DNA of 64,000 bases from Ketogulonicigenium vulgare WSH-001 (GCF_000223375.1 NC_017384.1:2110501-2174500), one strand, 5' to 3'; positions 51,343-61,195 are shown, counted from the stretch's first letter. Made by a program: numbers and translations. Notes: generated from the sequence alone by a model not told the origin.

Positions 51343-52653
51343 ATGGAAGCCGCAATCGCACCTGTGGTGCTTATTTCATTGATCTTCCTTGTGCTGGGCA
51401 TGGGGGTCTGGGTCTTTTTGGGGCTGGTGATGGTGGCCCTCCTTAGCCTGCATTTCGTGATGGATTTTTCCTTTGCGCGGATCGGGTCGATCACCAGCAC
51501 CATTTTTGCCTCAAAGATGGTGTCTTGGGAATTGGCGGCCATCCCGCTGTTCATCCTGATGGGCGATATTATCGTGCGCACGGACATGTCGCGCCGCCTG
51601 TTCCAAGGCATCTCGCCTTTCGCGCGGCTGCTGCCGGGGGGCCTGCTGCATACCAATGTCTTGGGCTGCACCATGTTCGCCGCTGTCTGCGGCTCTAGCC
51701 CCGCGACCGCCGCCACGATTGGCAAAATCACCATCCCCGAGCTGAAGGCCCGCGGCTATGACCACCAACTGTCCTCCGGCTCGCTTGCGGGTGCGGGGAC
51801 GTTCGGGCTGCTGATCCCGCCGTCGATCTCGCTGGTGATTTACGGCATCTCGGCCAATGTCTCGATCGCCAAGCTGTTCATGGCGGGCATCGTGCCGGGG
51901 ATCGTGCTGGCGATCATGTATTCGGCCTATATCGCCATCCGCTGCAAGATGAACCCGGCGCTGGCCCCCAGCGAGGGCGCGCGACCCACCTTGCGCGAAT
52001 TCGCCCAAGGCATCTGGATTCTGGCGCCGATGATCCTGCTGATGGGGTTCGTGCTGGGCACGATCTATACCGGCATCGCAACCCCGTCCGAGGCTGCGGC
52101 AATGGGGGTTATGGGGTCAATCCTGATTACCGCCGCGTCGCGGCAATTCTCGCTGCGGCTGTTTCTGGATGCGTTGCGCAGCGCGCTGCGGGTCTCGGCG
52201 ATGATCACGATCCTGATCGCCTCCTCGGCTGTGCTGTCGGCGGCAATTGCCTATATGCATGTGCCGCAGACGATCTCGGATATGTTCGTGCAGATGAACC
52301 TGCAACCGTGGATGCTGATCGCGGTGCTGCTGGTGTTCTATATCATCCTTGGCATGTTCATTGATGGCATCTCGATCATCGTGATGACGCTGCCTATCGC
52401 CTTTCCGCTGATCGTGAATGCGGGCTTTGATCCGATCTGGTTCGGCGTCTTTCTGGTGCTGGTGATTGAAATGAGCGCGATCACCCCGCCGGTGGGCCTG
52501 AACCTGTTCGTACTGCAAGGGCTGACGGGCGACAGCTTTACCCGCACAATCCGCGCGGCCTTTCCGTTCTTCCTGTTGTTGGTATTGGGTGCGATCATCA
52601 TGTCGGTCTTTCCGCAGATCATCCTGTTCCTGCCAGAGTTGATGTCGAGGTAA
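51343..52653 (+). CDS. TRAP transporter large permease (DctM family)
   Basis: 436 residues with about 12 membrane spans. DctM landmarks: VSWELAAIPLFILMGDI, GCTMFAAVCGSSPATAATIG, GSLAGAGTFGLLIPPSI (key GLLIPPS) and a C-terminal EMSAITPPVGLNLFVLQG. The catalytic membrane subunit of the TRAP transporter. Confidence 0.95.
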   Translation: MEAAIAPVVLISLIFLVLGMGVWVFLGLVMVALLSLHFVMDFSFARIGSITSTIFASKMVSWELAAIPLFILMGDIIVRTDMSRRLFQGISPFARLLPGGLLHTNVLGCTMFAAVCGSSPATAATIGKITIPELKARGYDHQLSSGSLAGAGTFGLLIPPSISLVIYGISANVSIAKLFMAGIVPGIVLAIMYSAYIAIRCKMNPALAPSEGARPTLREFAQGIWILAPMILLMGFVLGTIYTGIATPSEAAAMGVMGSILITAASRQFSLRLFLDALRSALRVSAMITILIASSAVLSAAIAYMHVPQTISDMFVQMNLQPWMLIAVLLVFYIILGMFIDGISIIVMTLPIAFPLIVNAGFDPIWFGVFLVLVIEMSAITPPVGLNLFVLQGLTGDSFTRTIRAAFPFFLLLVLGAIIMSVFPQIILFLPELMSR

Positions 52654-52656
52654 CCC

Positions 52657-53427
52657 ATGTCACTGACCGTCGATCTGAATGCCGATATGGGCGAAAGTTT
52701 TGGCGCCTGGCAGATGGGCGATGACGCGGCGATGCTGGGGATCGTCACCTCGGCCAATGTCGCCTGCGGCTTTCACGCGGGCGATCATGAGGTGATGGCG
52801 AAAACCCTGCGGCTGGCCAAGGCCGCAGGGGTCGCTGTCGGCGCGCATCCGGGTTTTGCCGATTTGCAGGGCTTTGGCCGCCGCCCTATACCGGGGTTCA
52901 CGGCCGATCAACTGGCCAGTCTGGTCGCGGCGCAAATCGGGGCGATGATCGGCATCGCGCGCCTTGTGGATGTCGAGCTGCGTCACGTGAAACTGCACGG
53001 CGCGCTCAGCAATATGGCGATGGTGGATCGCGCCATGGCGGATGCCTGCCTTGGGGCCGCCGCGCGTGTGCTGCCGGGGGCTATCCAGTTCGTGCTGCCC
53101 GGCACGGCACTCGAGGATGCGGCGCTGGCCTTGCGCGCGCCGATCGCGCGCGAGATTTTCGCCGATCGCGGCTATGCGCCCGATGGCAAGCTGCTGCCCC
53201 GCAGCCACCCGGATGCGATGCTGCATGATCCAGCCGTGATCGTGCCGCGCATTTTGCGCATTTTGGACACGGGCACCATCATCGCCCATGACGGCACGCT
53301 GATTCCCGTGAAACCTGACACGATCTGCCTGCACGGGGACGAGCCGCATGCCGTCCGCAATGCCGAACACCTGCGCCATGCGCTGGAACAGGCGGGCGTG
53401 CGCGTTGCCGCCCCCGAACGCCCCTAA
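52657..53427 (+). CDS. pxpA: LamB/YcsF family protein (PxpA-like 5-oxoprolinase subunit)
   Basis: 256 residues, full length. Signatures VDLNADMGESFG at the N-terminus, SANVACGFHAGDHEVM, GAHPGFADLQGFGRR, and HVKLHGALSNMA. PxpA with PxpB and PxpC converts 5-oxoproline to glutamate with ATP. The matching PxpB/PxpC fusion lies on the opposite strand at 56399. Starts three bases after the TRAP permease, so its substrate is probably what the transporter brings in. Whether that is 5-oxoproline is not shown. Confidence 0.9.
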   Translation: MSLTVDLNADMGESFGAWQMGDDAAMLGIVTSANVACGFHAGDHEVMAKTLRLAKAAGVAVGAHPGFADLQGFGRRPIPGFTADQLASLVAAQIGAMIGIARLVDVELRHVKLHGALSNMAMVDRAMADACLGAAARVLPGAIQFVLPGTALEDAALALRAPIAREIFADRGYAPDGKLLPRSHPDAMLHDPAVIVPRILRILDTGTIIAHDGTLIPVKPDTICLHGDEPHAVRNAEHLRHALEQAGVRVAAPERP

Positions 53428-53442
53428 AACCGAAAGCCGACC

Positions 53443-54696
53443 ATGACAGAACCCTCGATCAGCCGCCGCCTTGCCGCCCTTGCGCATCAGGCCGCGGCCC
53501 AGCCCGACCTGCCGCGCCTGCGCGCTATTCTGGCGCATAACCTGACCCTTGCCACCAGCCCCGCGCGTCCGACCGAGCGGCTTGTTCTGCCGGGCGAGAG
53601 CGGCCCTGTCGCGCTGGCTGGCCGCCTCGCCGCGCAGATCTATGCCCGTGCCCAAGATGACTGGTTTGACGAGGGCCGCTGCCATATCGCGCCAATGGTG
53701 ATCGCCGCCGCGCTGGCCAGTGGCACCGACGATCTTTATGCCGCCGTCGCAGCCGGTTATGCCGCCGAGATGCCCGTCGCCGCCACCTATGGCTTGCAAG
53801 CGCATAAACAAGGTTTCCGCCCAACATCGATGTTCGGCAATATCGGTGCGGCAGCGGCGGCGAGCGTTGGCCTTGGGCTGGATGCGGCGCAGACCGCGCG
53901 GGCGATCTCGCTGGCGGCAAATGCATCCGCAGGCCACACCCGCTGCATGATCGAGGAAACCGATGAATGGCGGCTGGACCTGATGCGCGCCGCCCGCGCC
54001 GGGATCGAGGCCGCGCTGCTGGTGCAACTGATGGATGCCACCGCCGCCGACCAAAGCTTCGAGGGGCAGAACGGCTGGGCACAGTCCTATTTCGACGATC
54101 GCGGCGCCCAGCGCCTGCTTGATACGCTGGCGAGCCGCGTCTTTGACCTGAAGCAGGTCGGGCTGAAACCCTATCCCGCCAGCGGTGTCGGCTTTGCCAC
54201 GATTGATGCGGCGCTCAAGATGCGCGCAGATTTGGGCGGCGCACCTGCGGATGATGCGCGGATCAGCCTGTTCGCCCATGAAACGGTCTGGCTGGTGCCC
54301 GGTGCCGAGGCGCGCGGCCCCTATCGCAGCTTGCTGGGCGCAGCGCTGTCGCTGCCTTGCCTTGCGGCGCAAGGCCTGCTGACCGGCACCGTCGTGCCGC
54401 TGATCGGACCCGATCTGCCCGCAGATATCGCACGGGTCATCGCGGGCACCGCGATCCATCACGACAACAGCCTGCCGCCGCAGGTCGCGCGCATGGTGCT
54501 GACGCAAAACGGCAAAAGCTATGAGGTGATGGGTGATGGTGATGCGCTGATGGCGCTGGATTTCGACAGTATCACCGCCGATCCCGCCAGTTTCGCGCTG
54601 CGCTTTGGCGTGACGGCTGCGGATGTCAGCCGCATCATCGCCGCCCTGCCCATGGGCAAGGTCAGCGCCAGCGCAGCCATTGCCGCGCTGACCTAG
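53443..54696 (+). CDS. MmgE/PrpD family protein
   Basis: 417 residues. Helical MmgE/PrpD fold with GFRPTSMFGNIGAAAAASVGLGL (key RPTSMFGxIGAAAAA), ANASAGHTRCMIEE and VGLKPYPASGVGFATIDA (KPYPxSG-like). Relatives include 2-methylcitrate dehydratase, cis-aconitate decarboxylase and isomerases. Last gene of the + strand operon; its stop is three bases from the stop of the convergent biotin carboxylase gene. Reaction unknown here. Confidence 0.88.
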   Translation: MTEPSISRRLAALAHQAAAQPDLPRLRAILAHNLTLATSPARPTERLVLPGESGPVALAGRLAAQIYARAQDDWFDEGRCHIAPMVIAAALASGTDDLYAAVAAGYAAEMPVAATYGLQAHKQGFRPTSMFGNIGAAAAASVGLGLDAAQTARAISLAANASAGHTRCMIEETDEWRLDLMRAARAGIEAALLVQLMDATAADQSFEGQNGWAQSYFDDRGAQRLLDTLASRVFDLKQVGLKPYPASGVGFATIDAALKMRADLGGAPADDARISLFAHETVWLVPGAEARGPYRSLLGAALSLPCLAAQGLLTGTVVPLIGPDLPADIARVIAGTAIHHDNSLPPQVARMVLTQNGKSYEVMGDGDALMALDFDSITADPASFALRFGVTAADVSRIIAALPMGKVSASAAIAALT

Positions 54697-54699
54697 AGT

Positions 54700-56402
54700 T
54701 TAGCGCAGACGCGCGATCACTTGGCCGGGGGCGAGCATCGCCCCCGCCTCGGCCACAAGGGTAATCCGGCCAGCGGCCTCCGCAATGACTTGGGTTTCCA
54801 TCTTCATCGCCTCGATCGCGGCCAGCGGCGTGCCCTCATGAACCTCATCCCCGTCAGCGACCAGCCATTGCAGCAAGCTGCCCGCGAAAGGCGCGCAGAT
54901 CTCGCCTGCGCTTGCCTCTGGCGCGGCGGCTTGGGCGGGTGGCGCGGCACCTGCAAACAGCGCCAGCGGCAGGCCGAGCGCGTGGCGCTTGCCGTCAATC
55001 TCAATAAAACTGCGGATCATCTGCGGATCGACGGGGTCGACGCGCGGCGCGGGTGCGGGCGGCTGCCACTGGGTTTCGATCCAGTTGGTGTAAACGCCGA
55101 AACCCTCGGTGCCGATAAAGGCGGGCGCGTCGACAATCGCGCGGTGAAAGGGCAGCACGCTTGCCACGCCCTCGATCTGGAACTCGGCCAAGGCGCGGCG
55201 CGCACGCGCCAGCGCGATGGCGCGCGTCGGGCCGGTGACGATCAGCTTGGCCAGCAGGCTGTCATACACACCCGGCACCACCGAGCGGCCATCGACGCCG
55301 CTATCGACGCGCACCCCGGCCCCGATGGCGCGTTAAAGGCGGTGATCTGACCGGGCGTCGGTAAAAAGCCACGGCCCGGATCCTCCGCATTGATGCGAAA
55401 TTCAATGGCATGGCCGCGCGGGGCGGGCGTGTCGGTGATCGACAATGGCAGACCATCCGCGATGCGCAGCTGTTCGACCACGATGTCGAGGCCGGTGACT
55501 TCCTCGGTCACGCCATGTTCGACCTGCAGGCGGGTGTTCACCTCGAGAAAGGAAATCACGCCATCGGATGACAGCAGAAATTCAACCGTCCCCGCGCTGG
55601 TATAACCCGCTGCGGCGCAGATATCGCGCGCGGCGCTGTGCAGGCGGTCGCGCTGGGCGTCGCTGAGGAAAGGCGCGGGCGCTTCTTCGACCAGTTTCTG
55701 GTTGCGGCGCTGCAAGCTGCAATCGCGGGTGCCCAGCACCTGCACATTGCCATGCTGGTCGGCGATGACCTGCACCTCGACATGGCGGGGGCGGGTCAGG
55801 AACTGCTCGCCGTAACAGGCGCCGCGCCCAAAGGCCTCGACCGCTTCGCGTTGGGCGGCGTCGAACAGGGCGGCGACTTCGGAGAGATGATGCGCGACCT
55901 TCATCCCACGTCCGCCGCCCCCGAAGGCGGCCTTGATCGCCAGCGGCAGGCCGACCTCGCGCGCGAACGCCAGCGCGGCGGCCCCATCCGCCAGCGGTCC
56001 GTCCGAGCCCTTGACCAGCGGCGCGCCGACCTGCTGCGCGATGCGCCGCGCCGCGACCTTATCGCCCAGCGCCGCAATGACATCGGGGCGCGGCCCGACC
56101 CAAATCAGACCTGCGTCGATCACCGCCTGCGCGAATTCGACGCGTTCGGACAAAAAGCCATAGCCAGGGTGGACGGCATCGGCCCCTGCGCGCTGGGCGA
56201 TGGCGATGATCTTTTCGATATTCAGATAGGTCTCGGCAGGGCGGCCTGCACCCAGACCAAACGCCTCGTCCGCGGCGCGCATGTGCAGGGCGTTAAAGTC
56301 ATCTTCGGCATAGATCGCGACGGACTGAACCCCGTAATCGCGGGCGGCGCGGATGATACGCAGGGCGATCTCGCCGCGATTGGCGATCAGCAGCTTTTTC
56401 AT
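54700..56402 (-). pseudogene. Biotin carboxylase-BCCP protein interrupted by a one-base frameshift
   Basis: Without the shift this would be about 567 residues. The N-terminal part ([53 protein letters not shown]) is biotin carboxylase, and the end is a biotinyl domain with AIEAMKMETQV. The frame breaks at 55314-55317: the sequence after FNAPSGPG should read VRVDSG, but a four-G run on the coding strand lacks one G, giving CASIAAS and an early stop at 55242. The downstream frame carries VRVDSGVDG... to the stop at 54700. Either a true mutation, programmed slippage or a sequencing error. Its start overlaps the pxpBC stop by four bases. Confidence 0.85.
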
Positions 56403-57988
56403 GAATGCATCTCCTGCATGTCAGCGGTCACGGGCGCGAAATGCGCAATGGGGTTAAAGCGCACGCGCGCGCCGGGCGGAATTTGCGCTGCCAGATCAAG
56501 GTGGTAATCGGCGATGACGGCGATGACAGGATAGCCGCCCGTCAGCGGGTGATCGCGCAGGAACACCAGCGGATAGCCGGAATGCGGCACTTGGATCGCG
56601 CCTGTCGGGGTGCCTTCGGACACCATTTCACCAAGATGCGCGCGTTCAATGGGCGCGCCGCCGGTCAGGCGCATACCCACACGGTCGACGGCATCCGAGA
56701 CCGTCCAGCTTTGCGTGGCAAAGGTCTGAAAACCCGTCGCAGTGAACCAATCTGTGCGCGGGCCGGGAATGACATCAAGGATGACGTCAGACCCGCGCGC
56801 GGGCAGGTCCGGCCCCAATGCGGCATCAGCGACCGCCTGCGCGGAGCGCCCCGCGCCATGGATTGCATCCCCGGCGCGCAGTGGCATCGGGCCAAGCTGC
56901 GCCAGCGTATCCGTCGCGGCAGATCCCAGCACGGGTGCGATATCATAGCCGCCCCGCAGCGCCAGATAGCTGTAAATCCCAGCCCGCGGCACTGCCAAAC
57001 GCACAACGTCACCTGCATCCAGCGCGAATGGCTGGTCGTGCGGCACAGTAATTTTGCGACCCCCTGTCGTGGTGATGTTGCAGGGCGCCGGCGCGCCGGA
57101 CAGCGCGATGGTCAGCGCGGCCTCGGCCCGCAGTTGCAACCCGCCGAGTGAAACCTCGATCACCGGATCATCCGCCGGATTGCCCAGCAAGCGGTTCGCA
57201 CGCCCCATCGCGGCACGATCCATCGCGCCGGACTGTCCGACGCCCTGCCCCGTAAATCCATCGCGCCCGCCATCTTGCCACAGCGCGGGCCGATCCGCGC
57301 GCAGCACGCGAAACGCCAAGGGAGATTGCGGTGATGCGGGCGGCTTTGGCGCAGGTGGCAGGATCGTGACATCCATCTGCGATGCCGCACGAAAGCGGAC
57401 CGTATCGCCGGGCATAAACAGCGCGGGACGCGGGCGCGACATATCCCACATCGGCACATCGGTACGACCAATGATCTGCCAGCCGCCGGGACTTTGACGC
57501 GGGTAAACCCCGCCAAACCGCCCCGCCAGCGCAACAGCACCCGCCGGGATCGCGACGCGCGGCACGGTGCGGCGCGGCAAATCAAAGGCGGGGTCCGCGC
57601 AGTAAAGATAGGCAAAGCCTGGCGCGAAGCCGGTAAAAGCCACGCTAAAATGGGCCGCGCCGTGGCGGGCGATCAATGTGGGTTTATCCAACCCCATCAG
57701 GCGCATGACCTCGTCCAGATCTTCGCCATCATAGATCACGGGGATATCATGCTGTAGGCCGCTACGCGCGGCGGTGCCAATCGCGCCAAAGGCGGCAACC
57801 GCCTGCTGCAACGCATGTGCTGATGTTTGAAAGCGGTCGAATTTCAGCAAAAGCGTGCGTGCCCCCGGGATCACCGCGTGCAGCCCGGGCAAATCTGCTT
57901 CTTGCAGGCGATCAAACAAAGCCAGCGTCTGAGCGAGCCCAGAAAGTTCAATCACCAGCCCATCCGAACCGCCCGGCAGAAATCGCAC
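56399..57988 (-). CDS. PxpB/PxpC fusion (AHS1-AHS2; 5-oxoprolinase/urea-carboxylase-like carboxyltransferase)
   Basis: 529 residues from GTG 57988 (GAGGT about 8 nt upstream, giving the family start [14 protein letters not shown]); TTG 58027 is an alternative. Residues ~1-220 are AHS1/Kip[47 protein letters not shown] (key YPxxSPGGWxxIG). Residues ~235-525 are AHS2/Kip[41 protein letters not shown] and [22 protein letters not shown] (key LxDHPxTGGYP). The same domains form the carboxyltransferase of urea carboxylase. Overlaps the biotin carboxylase start by ATGA. Confidence 0.9.
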   Translation of the reverse strand: MRFLPGGSDGLVIELSGLAQTLALFDRLQEADLPGLHAVIPGARTLLLKFDRFQTSAHALQQAVAAFGAIGTAARSGLQHDIPVIYDGEDLDEVMRLMGLDKPTLIARHGAAHFSVAFTGFAPGFAYLYCADPAFDLPRRTVPRVAIPAGAVALAGRFGGVYPRQSPGGWQIIGRTDVPMWDMSRPRPALFMPGDTVRFRAASQMDVTILPPAPKPPASPQSPLAFRVLRADRPALWQDGGRDGFTGQGVGQSGAMDRAAMGRANRLLGNPADDPVIEVSLGGLQLRAEAALTIALSGAPAPCNITTTGGRKITVPHDQPFALDAGDVVRLAVPRAGIYSYLALRGGYDIAPVLGSAATDTLAQLGPMPLRAGDAIHGAGRSAQAVADAALGPDLPARGSDVILDVIPGPRTDWFTATGFQTFATQSWTVSDAVDRVGMRLTGGAPIERAHLGEMVSEGTPTGAIQVPHSGYPLVFLRDHPLTGGYPVIAVIADYHLDLAAQIPPGARVRFNPIAHFAPVTADMQEMHS

Positions 57989-58020
57989 GTCACTCACCTC
58001 ATTGCTGTCCACAGCTAATA

Positions 58021-58050
58021 TGTTCAATAATAGATTTGCAATTGTTCAAT
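58021..58050. promoter_or_regulatory. Candidate operator of the divergent GntR regulator
   Basis: TGTTCAAT occurs at 58021-58028 and 58043-58050, 22 bp apart (two helical turns). The second copy lies within ATTGTTCAAT, a palindrome ATTG-N2-CAAT. The pair lies between the GTG of pxpBC and the gntR start. Confidence 0.4.
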
Positions 58051-58151
58051 CAAATGCGGCGATACTTTTCATGGAACTTTCGCTAGCATAGTGCGACATA
58101 GAGGCATCTTTTGATGTATTCTTCAGCATATTCCAGCCAGTAAGAGGCCCC

Positions 58152-58841
58152 ATGCCCCCCCTCGCGCCCCAAAGCAAAGCCATGCCCGCTGAAGATCAGA
58201 CGACGCTTGTCCGGCAGGTGGTCAGCCAAATGCGCGAAATGCTGATTTCGGGCGAGATGACGGCAGGCGAAAAGCTGTCAGAACATAAAATCGCCGCGCA
58301 TTTTGGCATCTCGCGCAACACCTTGCGCGAGGCATTTCGCGAACTGACGGCCGAGAATCTGCTGGATTACCAACCCCATCGCGGGGTTTTTGTCGCCGCG
58401 CCCGATGCGGGCGACATTATCGACATCTATCGCGCGCGCCATATCATCCAAGGTGGCGCCGTGCGCGCCGCGAACCCCGGCCACCCCGCGCTGCTGCGCA
58501 TGGCCCAGATTGTGGACGAGGCCAAGCGCGCCCAACACAACGAGGATTGGCGCGCGGTCGGCACAGCCAATATCGCATTTCACCGCGCCATGGTCGACCT
58601 CAGCGATAGCGCGCGCCTGACGGCCAATTTCGAAAACCTGCTGGCCGAACTCCGTCTGGCCTTCGGGCAAATGCACGACGACGCGTTCCTGCATGGGCCA
58701 TTCGTGCCGATGAACGCCGAGCTGCTGCACCTGCTGCAAGACGACAAGCTTGCCGCCGCAGCCGCATATCTTGAGACCTACCTGATCCGATCCGAGCGCA
58801 GCCTGCTGGCCGCTTTAACGCGCGGACACAGCAAGGATTGA
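58152..58841 (+). CDS. GntR-family (FadR/FCD) transcriptional regulator
   Basis: 229 residues (ATG 58182 is an alternative start). Winged helix at ~20-85: LSEHKIAAHFGISRNTLREAFRELTAENLL, with HFGISRNTLREAFREL as core. The FCD effector domain follows with IYRARHIIQGGAVRAA, FHRAMVDLSDSARLTANFENLLAELRLAF and its metal-binding His residues. Divergent from pxpBC-biotin carboxylase and therefore its likely regulator. Confidence 0.9.
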   Translation: MPPLAPQSKAMPAEDQTTLVRQVVSQMREMLISGEMTAGEKLSEHKIAAHFGISRNTLREAFRELTAENLLDYQPHRGVFVAAPDAGDIIDIYRARHIIQGGAVRAANPGHPALLRMAQIVDEAKRAQHNEDWRAVGTANIAFHRAMVDLSDSARLTANFENLLAELRLAFGQMHDDAFLHGPFVPMNAELLHLLQDDKLAAAAAYLETYLIRSERSLLAALTRGHSKD

Positions 58842-58895
58842 CCAGCGCGCTCGCGCCGCACGCGGGCGGCATATTGCCGGAACAGAGGGGGTGGG

Positions 58896-58986
58896 TGGCG
58901 GAGACGAAGGGATTCGAACCCTCGAGACCCTTTAGGGGCCTGCACCCTTAGCAGGGGTGTGCCTTCGACCACTCGGCCACGTCTCC
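58896..58986 (-). tRNA. tRNA-Ser (GCT anticodon)
   Basis: 91 bases with encoded CCA. Acceptor GGAGACG/CGTCTCC, anticodon stem CACCC/GGGTG around CTGCTAA (anticodon GCT), a long variable arm (GGCCCCTAAAGGGTC) as in class II tRNAs, and T loop GGTTCGAATCC. Reads AGC and AGU. Confidence 0.96.
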
Positions 58987-59075
58987 GCCTGCGGGTCTAT
59001 CAGCCAAATGCTGGGACGCACAAGGGCCATTTCGCGCGCAAACGCTTGATGAGCGTAGCGTAAAGCAGCATTCCC

Positions 59076-60470
59076 TCAGCAGAAACGGCGCCCGCCCGCA
59101 GGTGCGGTGCGTGCGGCGCGGTCGGAATAGGCGGGCAGCGTCACCACAAGGCGCAGGCCCGCAGGCACCGCATCCTCGAGCAGCAGGCTGCCGCCATGGC
59201 GCGCGATGATACGGTTCGCAAGGTAAAGGCCAAGCCCCACCCCTTCGGACTTGTCATCCGTGCGCGCGATCTGGCCGCGTTGAAAGGGTTGCAACAGGCG
59301 GGCGCGATCTTCGGGCAGGATACCGGGGCCGTCATCCTCGACCACAACGACATGTTCGCTGCTGCCCGGTGTCAGGGTAAAGCGCGTATTACGCGCATAT
59401 TTACGGCTGTTCTCGACCATATTCGACAAGGCGCGCTCGAGGAGTGCGGCGCTGCCGTTGATCAGCGCAGGACGCTGCGGGGCGTTATCATCGACGATCA
59501 GGTCGTAATCCTGCGCAACCTGCAGCATCAGCACGCGCAGATCGACCTGTTCATCAAGGGTGATGGTCTCAGCCTCGGTGAAATGGGCCGCGCCATCGGC
59601 GACACGGGTAATGCGTTCGATATCGCGTTCGGCGGCGGCGCGGATCTCGGGGTCGAGCTTGCGGATGCGCAGCGTCAGGCGCGCCAAAGGCGTGCGGATA
59701 TCATGCGAGAGCGCCGCGATCATATCGCTGCGACTGCGGTCGGCCTGCGAGATATTCTGCTGCATCTCGTTAAAGGCATAGACCAAGAACCGCAGATCCG
59801 GCGGGCGCGGCAATGGCAGCGTGCGCGGCTTCAGATCGCGACCAAAGGCATCGACGGCGGCGGTCAGACGGCGCAGGGGCTTCGTCTCGCGCCAGACGAT
59901 CAACATCGTCAGCACCGCAACGCCCGTCAACAGCAGCGCCGCAAACATGCCCAGCGGCAGGCCCACAAATGACAACCCCGGCGAAGGACGGCGCAGCACA
60001 TGCAACCATGTGCCGTCATGCAGCTGCACCGACACCCTTACACGCTGGGGCACGACGGAAAAGCGCAGCTCGACCGGCAAAAAGCTTTTGCGCACATCCG
60101 CGACCGATACTTCCAGCGGATGGCTGCCCAGCACCACGGAATATTCCGCAAGCCAGGCGCTGTAACCCTCGAGCATGGTGGTCGCTTCGTGGCTTTGCGG
60201 GTCAAGGCCGTTCTCGATCGGCAGCGGGGTCAGCCAGGCCTGCGTGTGTTCGGTGGCGACCGCGCGCAGCAGCAGCATTCGATCCTCGGGATCGGCCGTA
60301 TCCATCAGGGCGACAAGCGCCTCGAGCTGGTCGGGAAAAGGCAGGACGCGGCGACCACTGGCGGTGGTATCGCGATCCGACAAATACAGCGACACGCTGA
60401 CAACCTGCGCCAGCAACATGCATAGCGCGATGAACAGCATCAGCCGCGGCCCTAGGCCAAGACGTTTCAT
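59076..60470 (-). CDS. Two-component sensor histidine kinase
   Basis: 464 residues. Membrane spans at ~9-29 and ~168-190 enclose a periplasmic sensor region of ~135 residues. Then a HAMP-like segment, H box ALSHDIRTPLARLTLR, N box LLERALSNMVENSRKYA, G1 DDGPGILPED and G2 GVGLGLYLANRI. EnvZ/OmpR-type kinase; signal unknown. Its ATG overlaps the response-regulator stop (ATGA). Confidence 0.93.
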   Translation of the reverse strand: MKRLGLGPRLMLFIALCMLLAQVVSVSLYLSDRDTTASGRRVLPFPDQLEALVALMDTADPEDRMLLLRAVATEHTQAWLTPLPIENGLDPQSHEATTMLEGYSAWLAEYSVVLGSHPLEVSVADVRKSFLPVELRFSVVPQRVRVSVQLHDGTWLHVLRRPSPGLSFVGLPLGMFAALLLTGVAVLTMLIVWRETKPLRRLTAAVDAFGRDLKPRTLPLPRPPDLRFLVYAFNEMQQNISQADRSRSDMIAALSHDIRTPLARLTLRIRKLDPEIRAAAERDIERITRVADGAAHFTEAETITLDEQVDLRVLMLQVAQDYDLIVDDNAPQRPALINGSAALLERALSNMVENSRKYARNTRFTLTPGSSEHVVVVEDDGPGILPEDRARLLQPFQRGQIARTDDKSEGVGLGLYLANRIIARHGGSLLLEDAVPAGLRLVVTLPAYSDRAARTAPAGGRRFC

Positions 60471-61195
60471 ACGCGGCTCCGCCGGACGGCACAGCTGAGG
60501 ACATAGCCGCCGCCGCGCACCGTTTTGATAATGCTGGCACCGTCATCCCCCAGCTTGCGCCGCAGTTTGGACACTTGCACGTCGATGGCGCGGTCGAACG
60601 GGCCGCTCATGCGGCCACGGGTGGTGTCCAGCAGATGATCGCGGCTGAGCACACGGCCCGGCGCGATGACGAACTGCACCAGCAATTCGAACTCGCCCGA
60701 GGAAAGCCCGGCCTCTTGCGCCGTATCGCGATCTGTCAGGGACCGCGCGGCAAAATCCAGCCGCCAATTCAGGAATTCAGCAATTTCGCGGCCCGTCGCC
60801 TCGTCCGTCAGCACGCCGCGCCGCAGCAGCGCACGCACACGGGCCACCAATTCGCGCGGGTTAAAGGGTTTGGGCAGATAGTCATCCGCCCCCAATTCCA
60901 GCCCGACGATGCGGTCGATATCGCTGCCACGCGCCGTCAGCATCATAATGCGATAGGGCGCATTCGGCGCAAGACGGCGGCAGATTGACAGACCATCTTC
61001 GCCCGGCAGCATCACATCCAGCAGCAGCACATCAGGATGTTCATGCAACAGATAGGCATCCAGCATATGACCATCGGCAAAGGCGCTGACCAGAAAACCC
61101 TCTTCTTCCAAAAGGGCGGCGGTCAGGCCACGCAGATCGACATCATCTTCCACAAGCGCGACGCGGCGCGGCGTATCATAGCTGGGTTTTTGCAT
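60467..61195 (-). CDS. OmpR/PhoB-type response regulator
   Basis: 242 residues from ATG 61195, with AGGA 6 nt upstream; ATG 61207 is alternative. Receiver domain with VALVEDDVD, phospho-acceptor Asp in LLLDVMLPG, LTARG and YLPKPFNPREL. C-terminal winged helix with LSSGEFELLVQF, DHLLDTTRGR and VQVSKLRRKLG, then TVRGGGYVL. First gene of the pair. Confidence 0.95.
   Translation of the reverse strand: MQKPSYDTPRRVALVEDDVDLRGLTAALLEEEGFLVSAFADGHMLDAYLLHEHPDVLLLDVMLPGEDGLSICRRLAPNAPYRIMMLTARGSDIDRIVGLELGADDYLPKPFNPRELVARVRALLRRGVLTDEATGREIAEFLNWRLDFAARSLTDRDTAQEAGLSSGEFELLVQFVIAPGRVLSRDHLLDTTRGRMSGPFDRAIDVQVSKLRRKLGDDGASIIKTVRGGGYVLSCAVRRSRV

Noticed and set aside
52660-54507. 615-codon frame on the - strand
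   Set aside because: Antisense to pxpA and the MmgE/PrpD gene; long only because of high GC.
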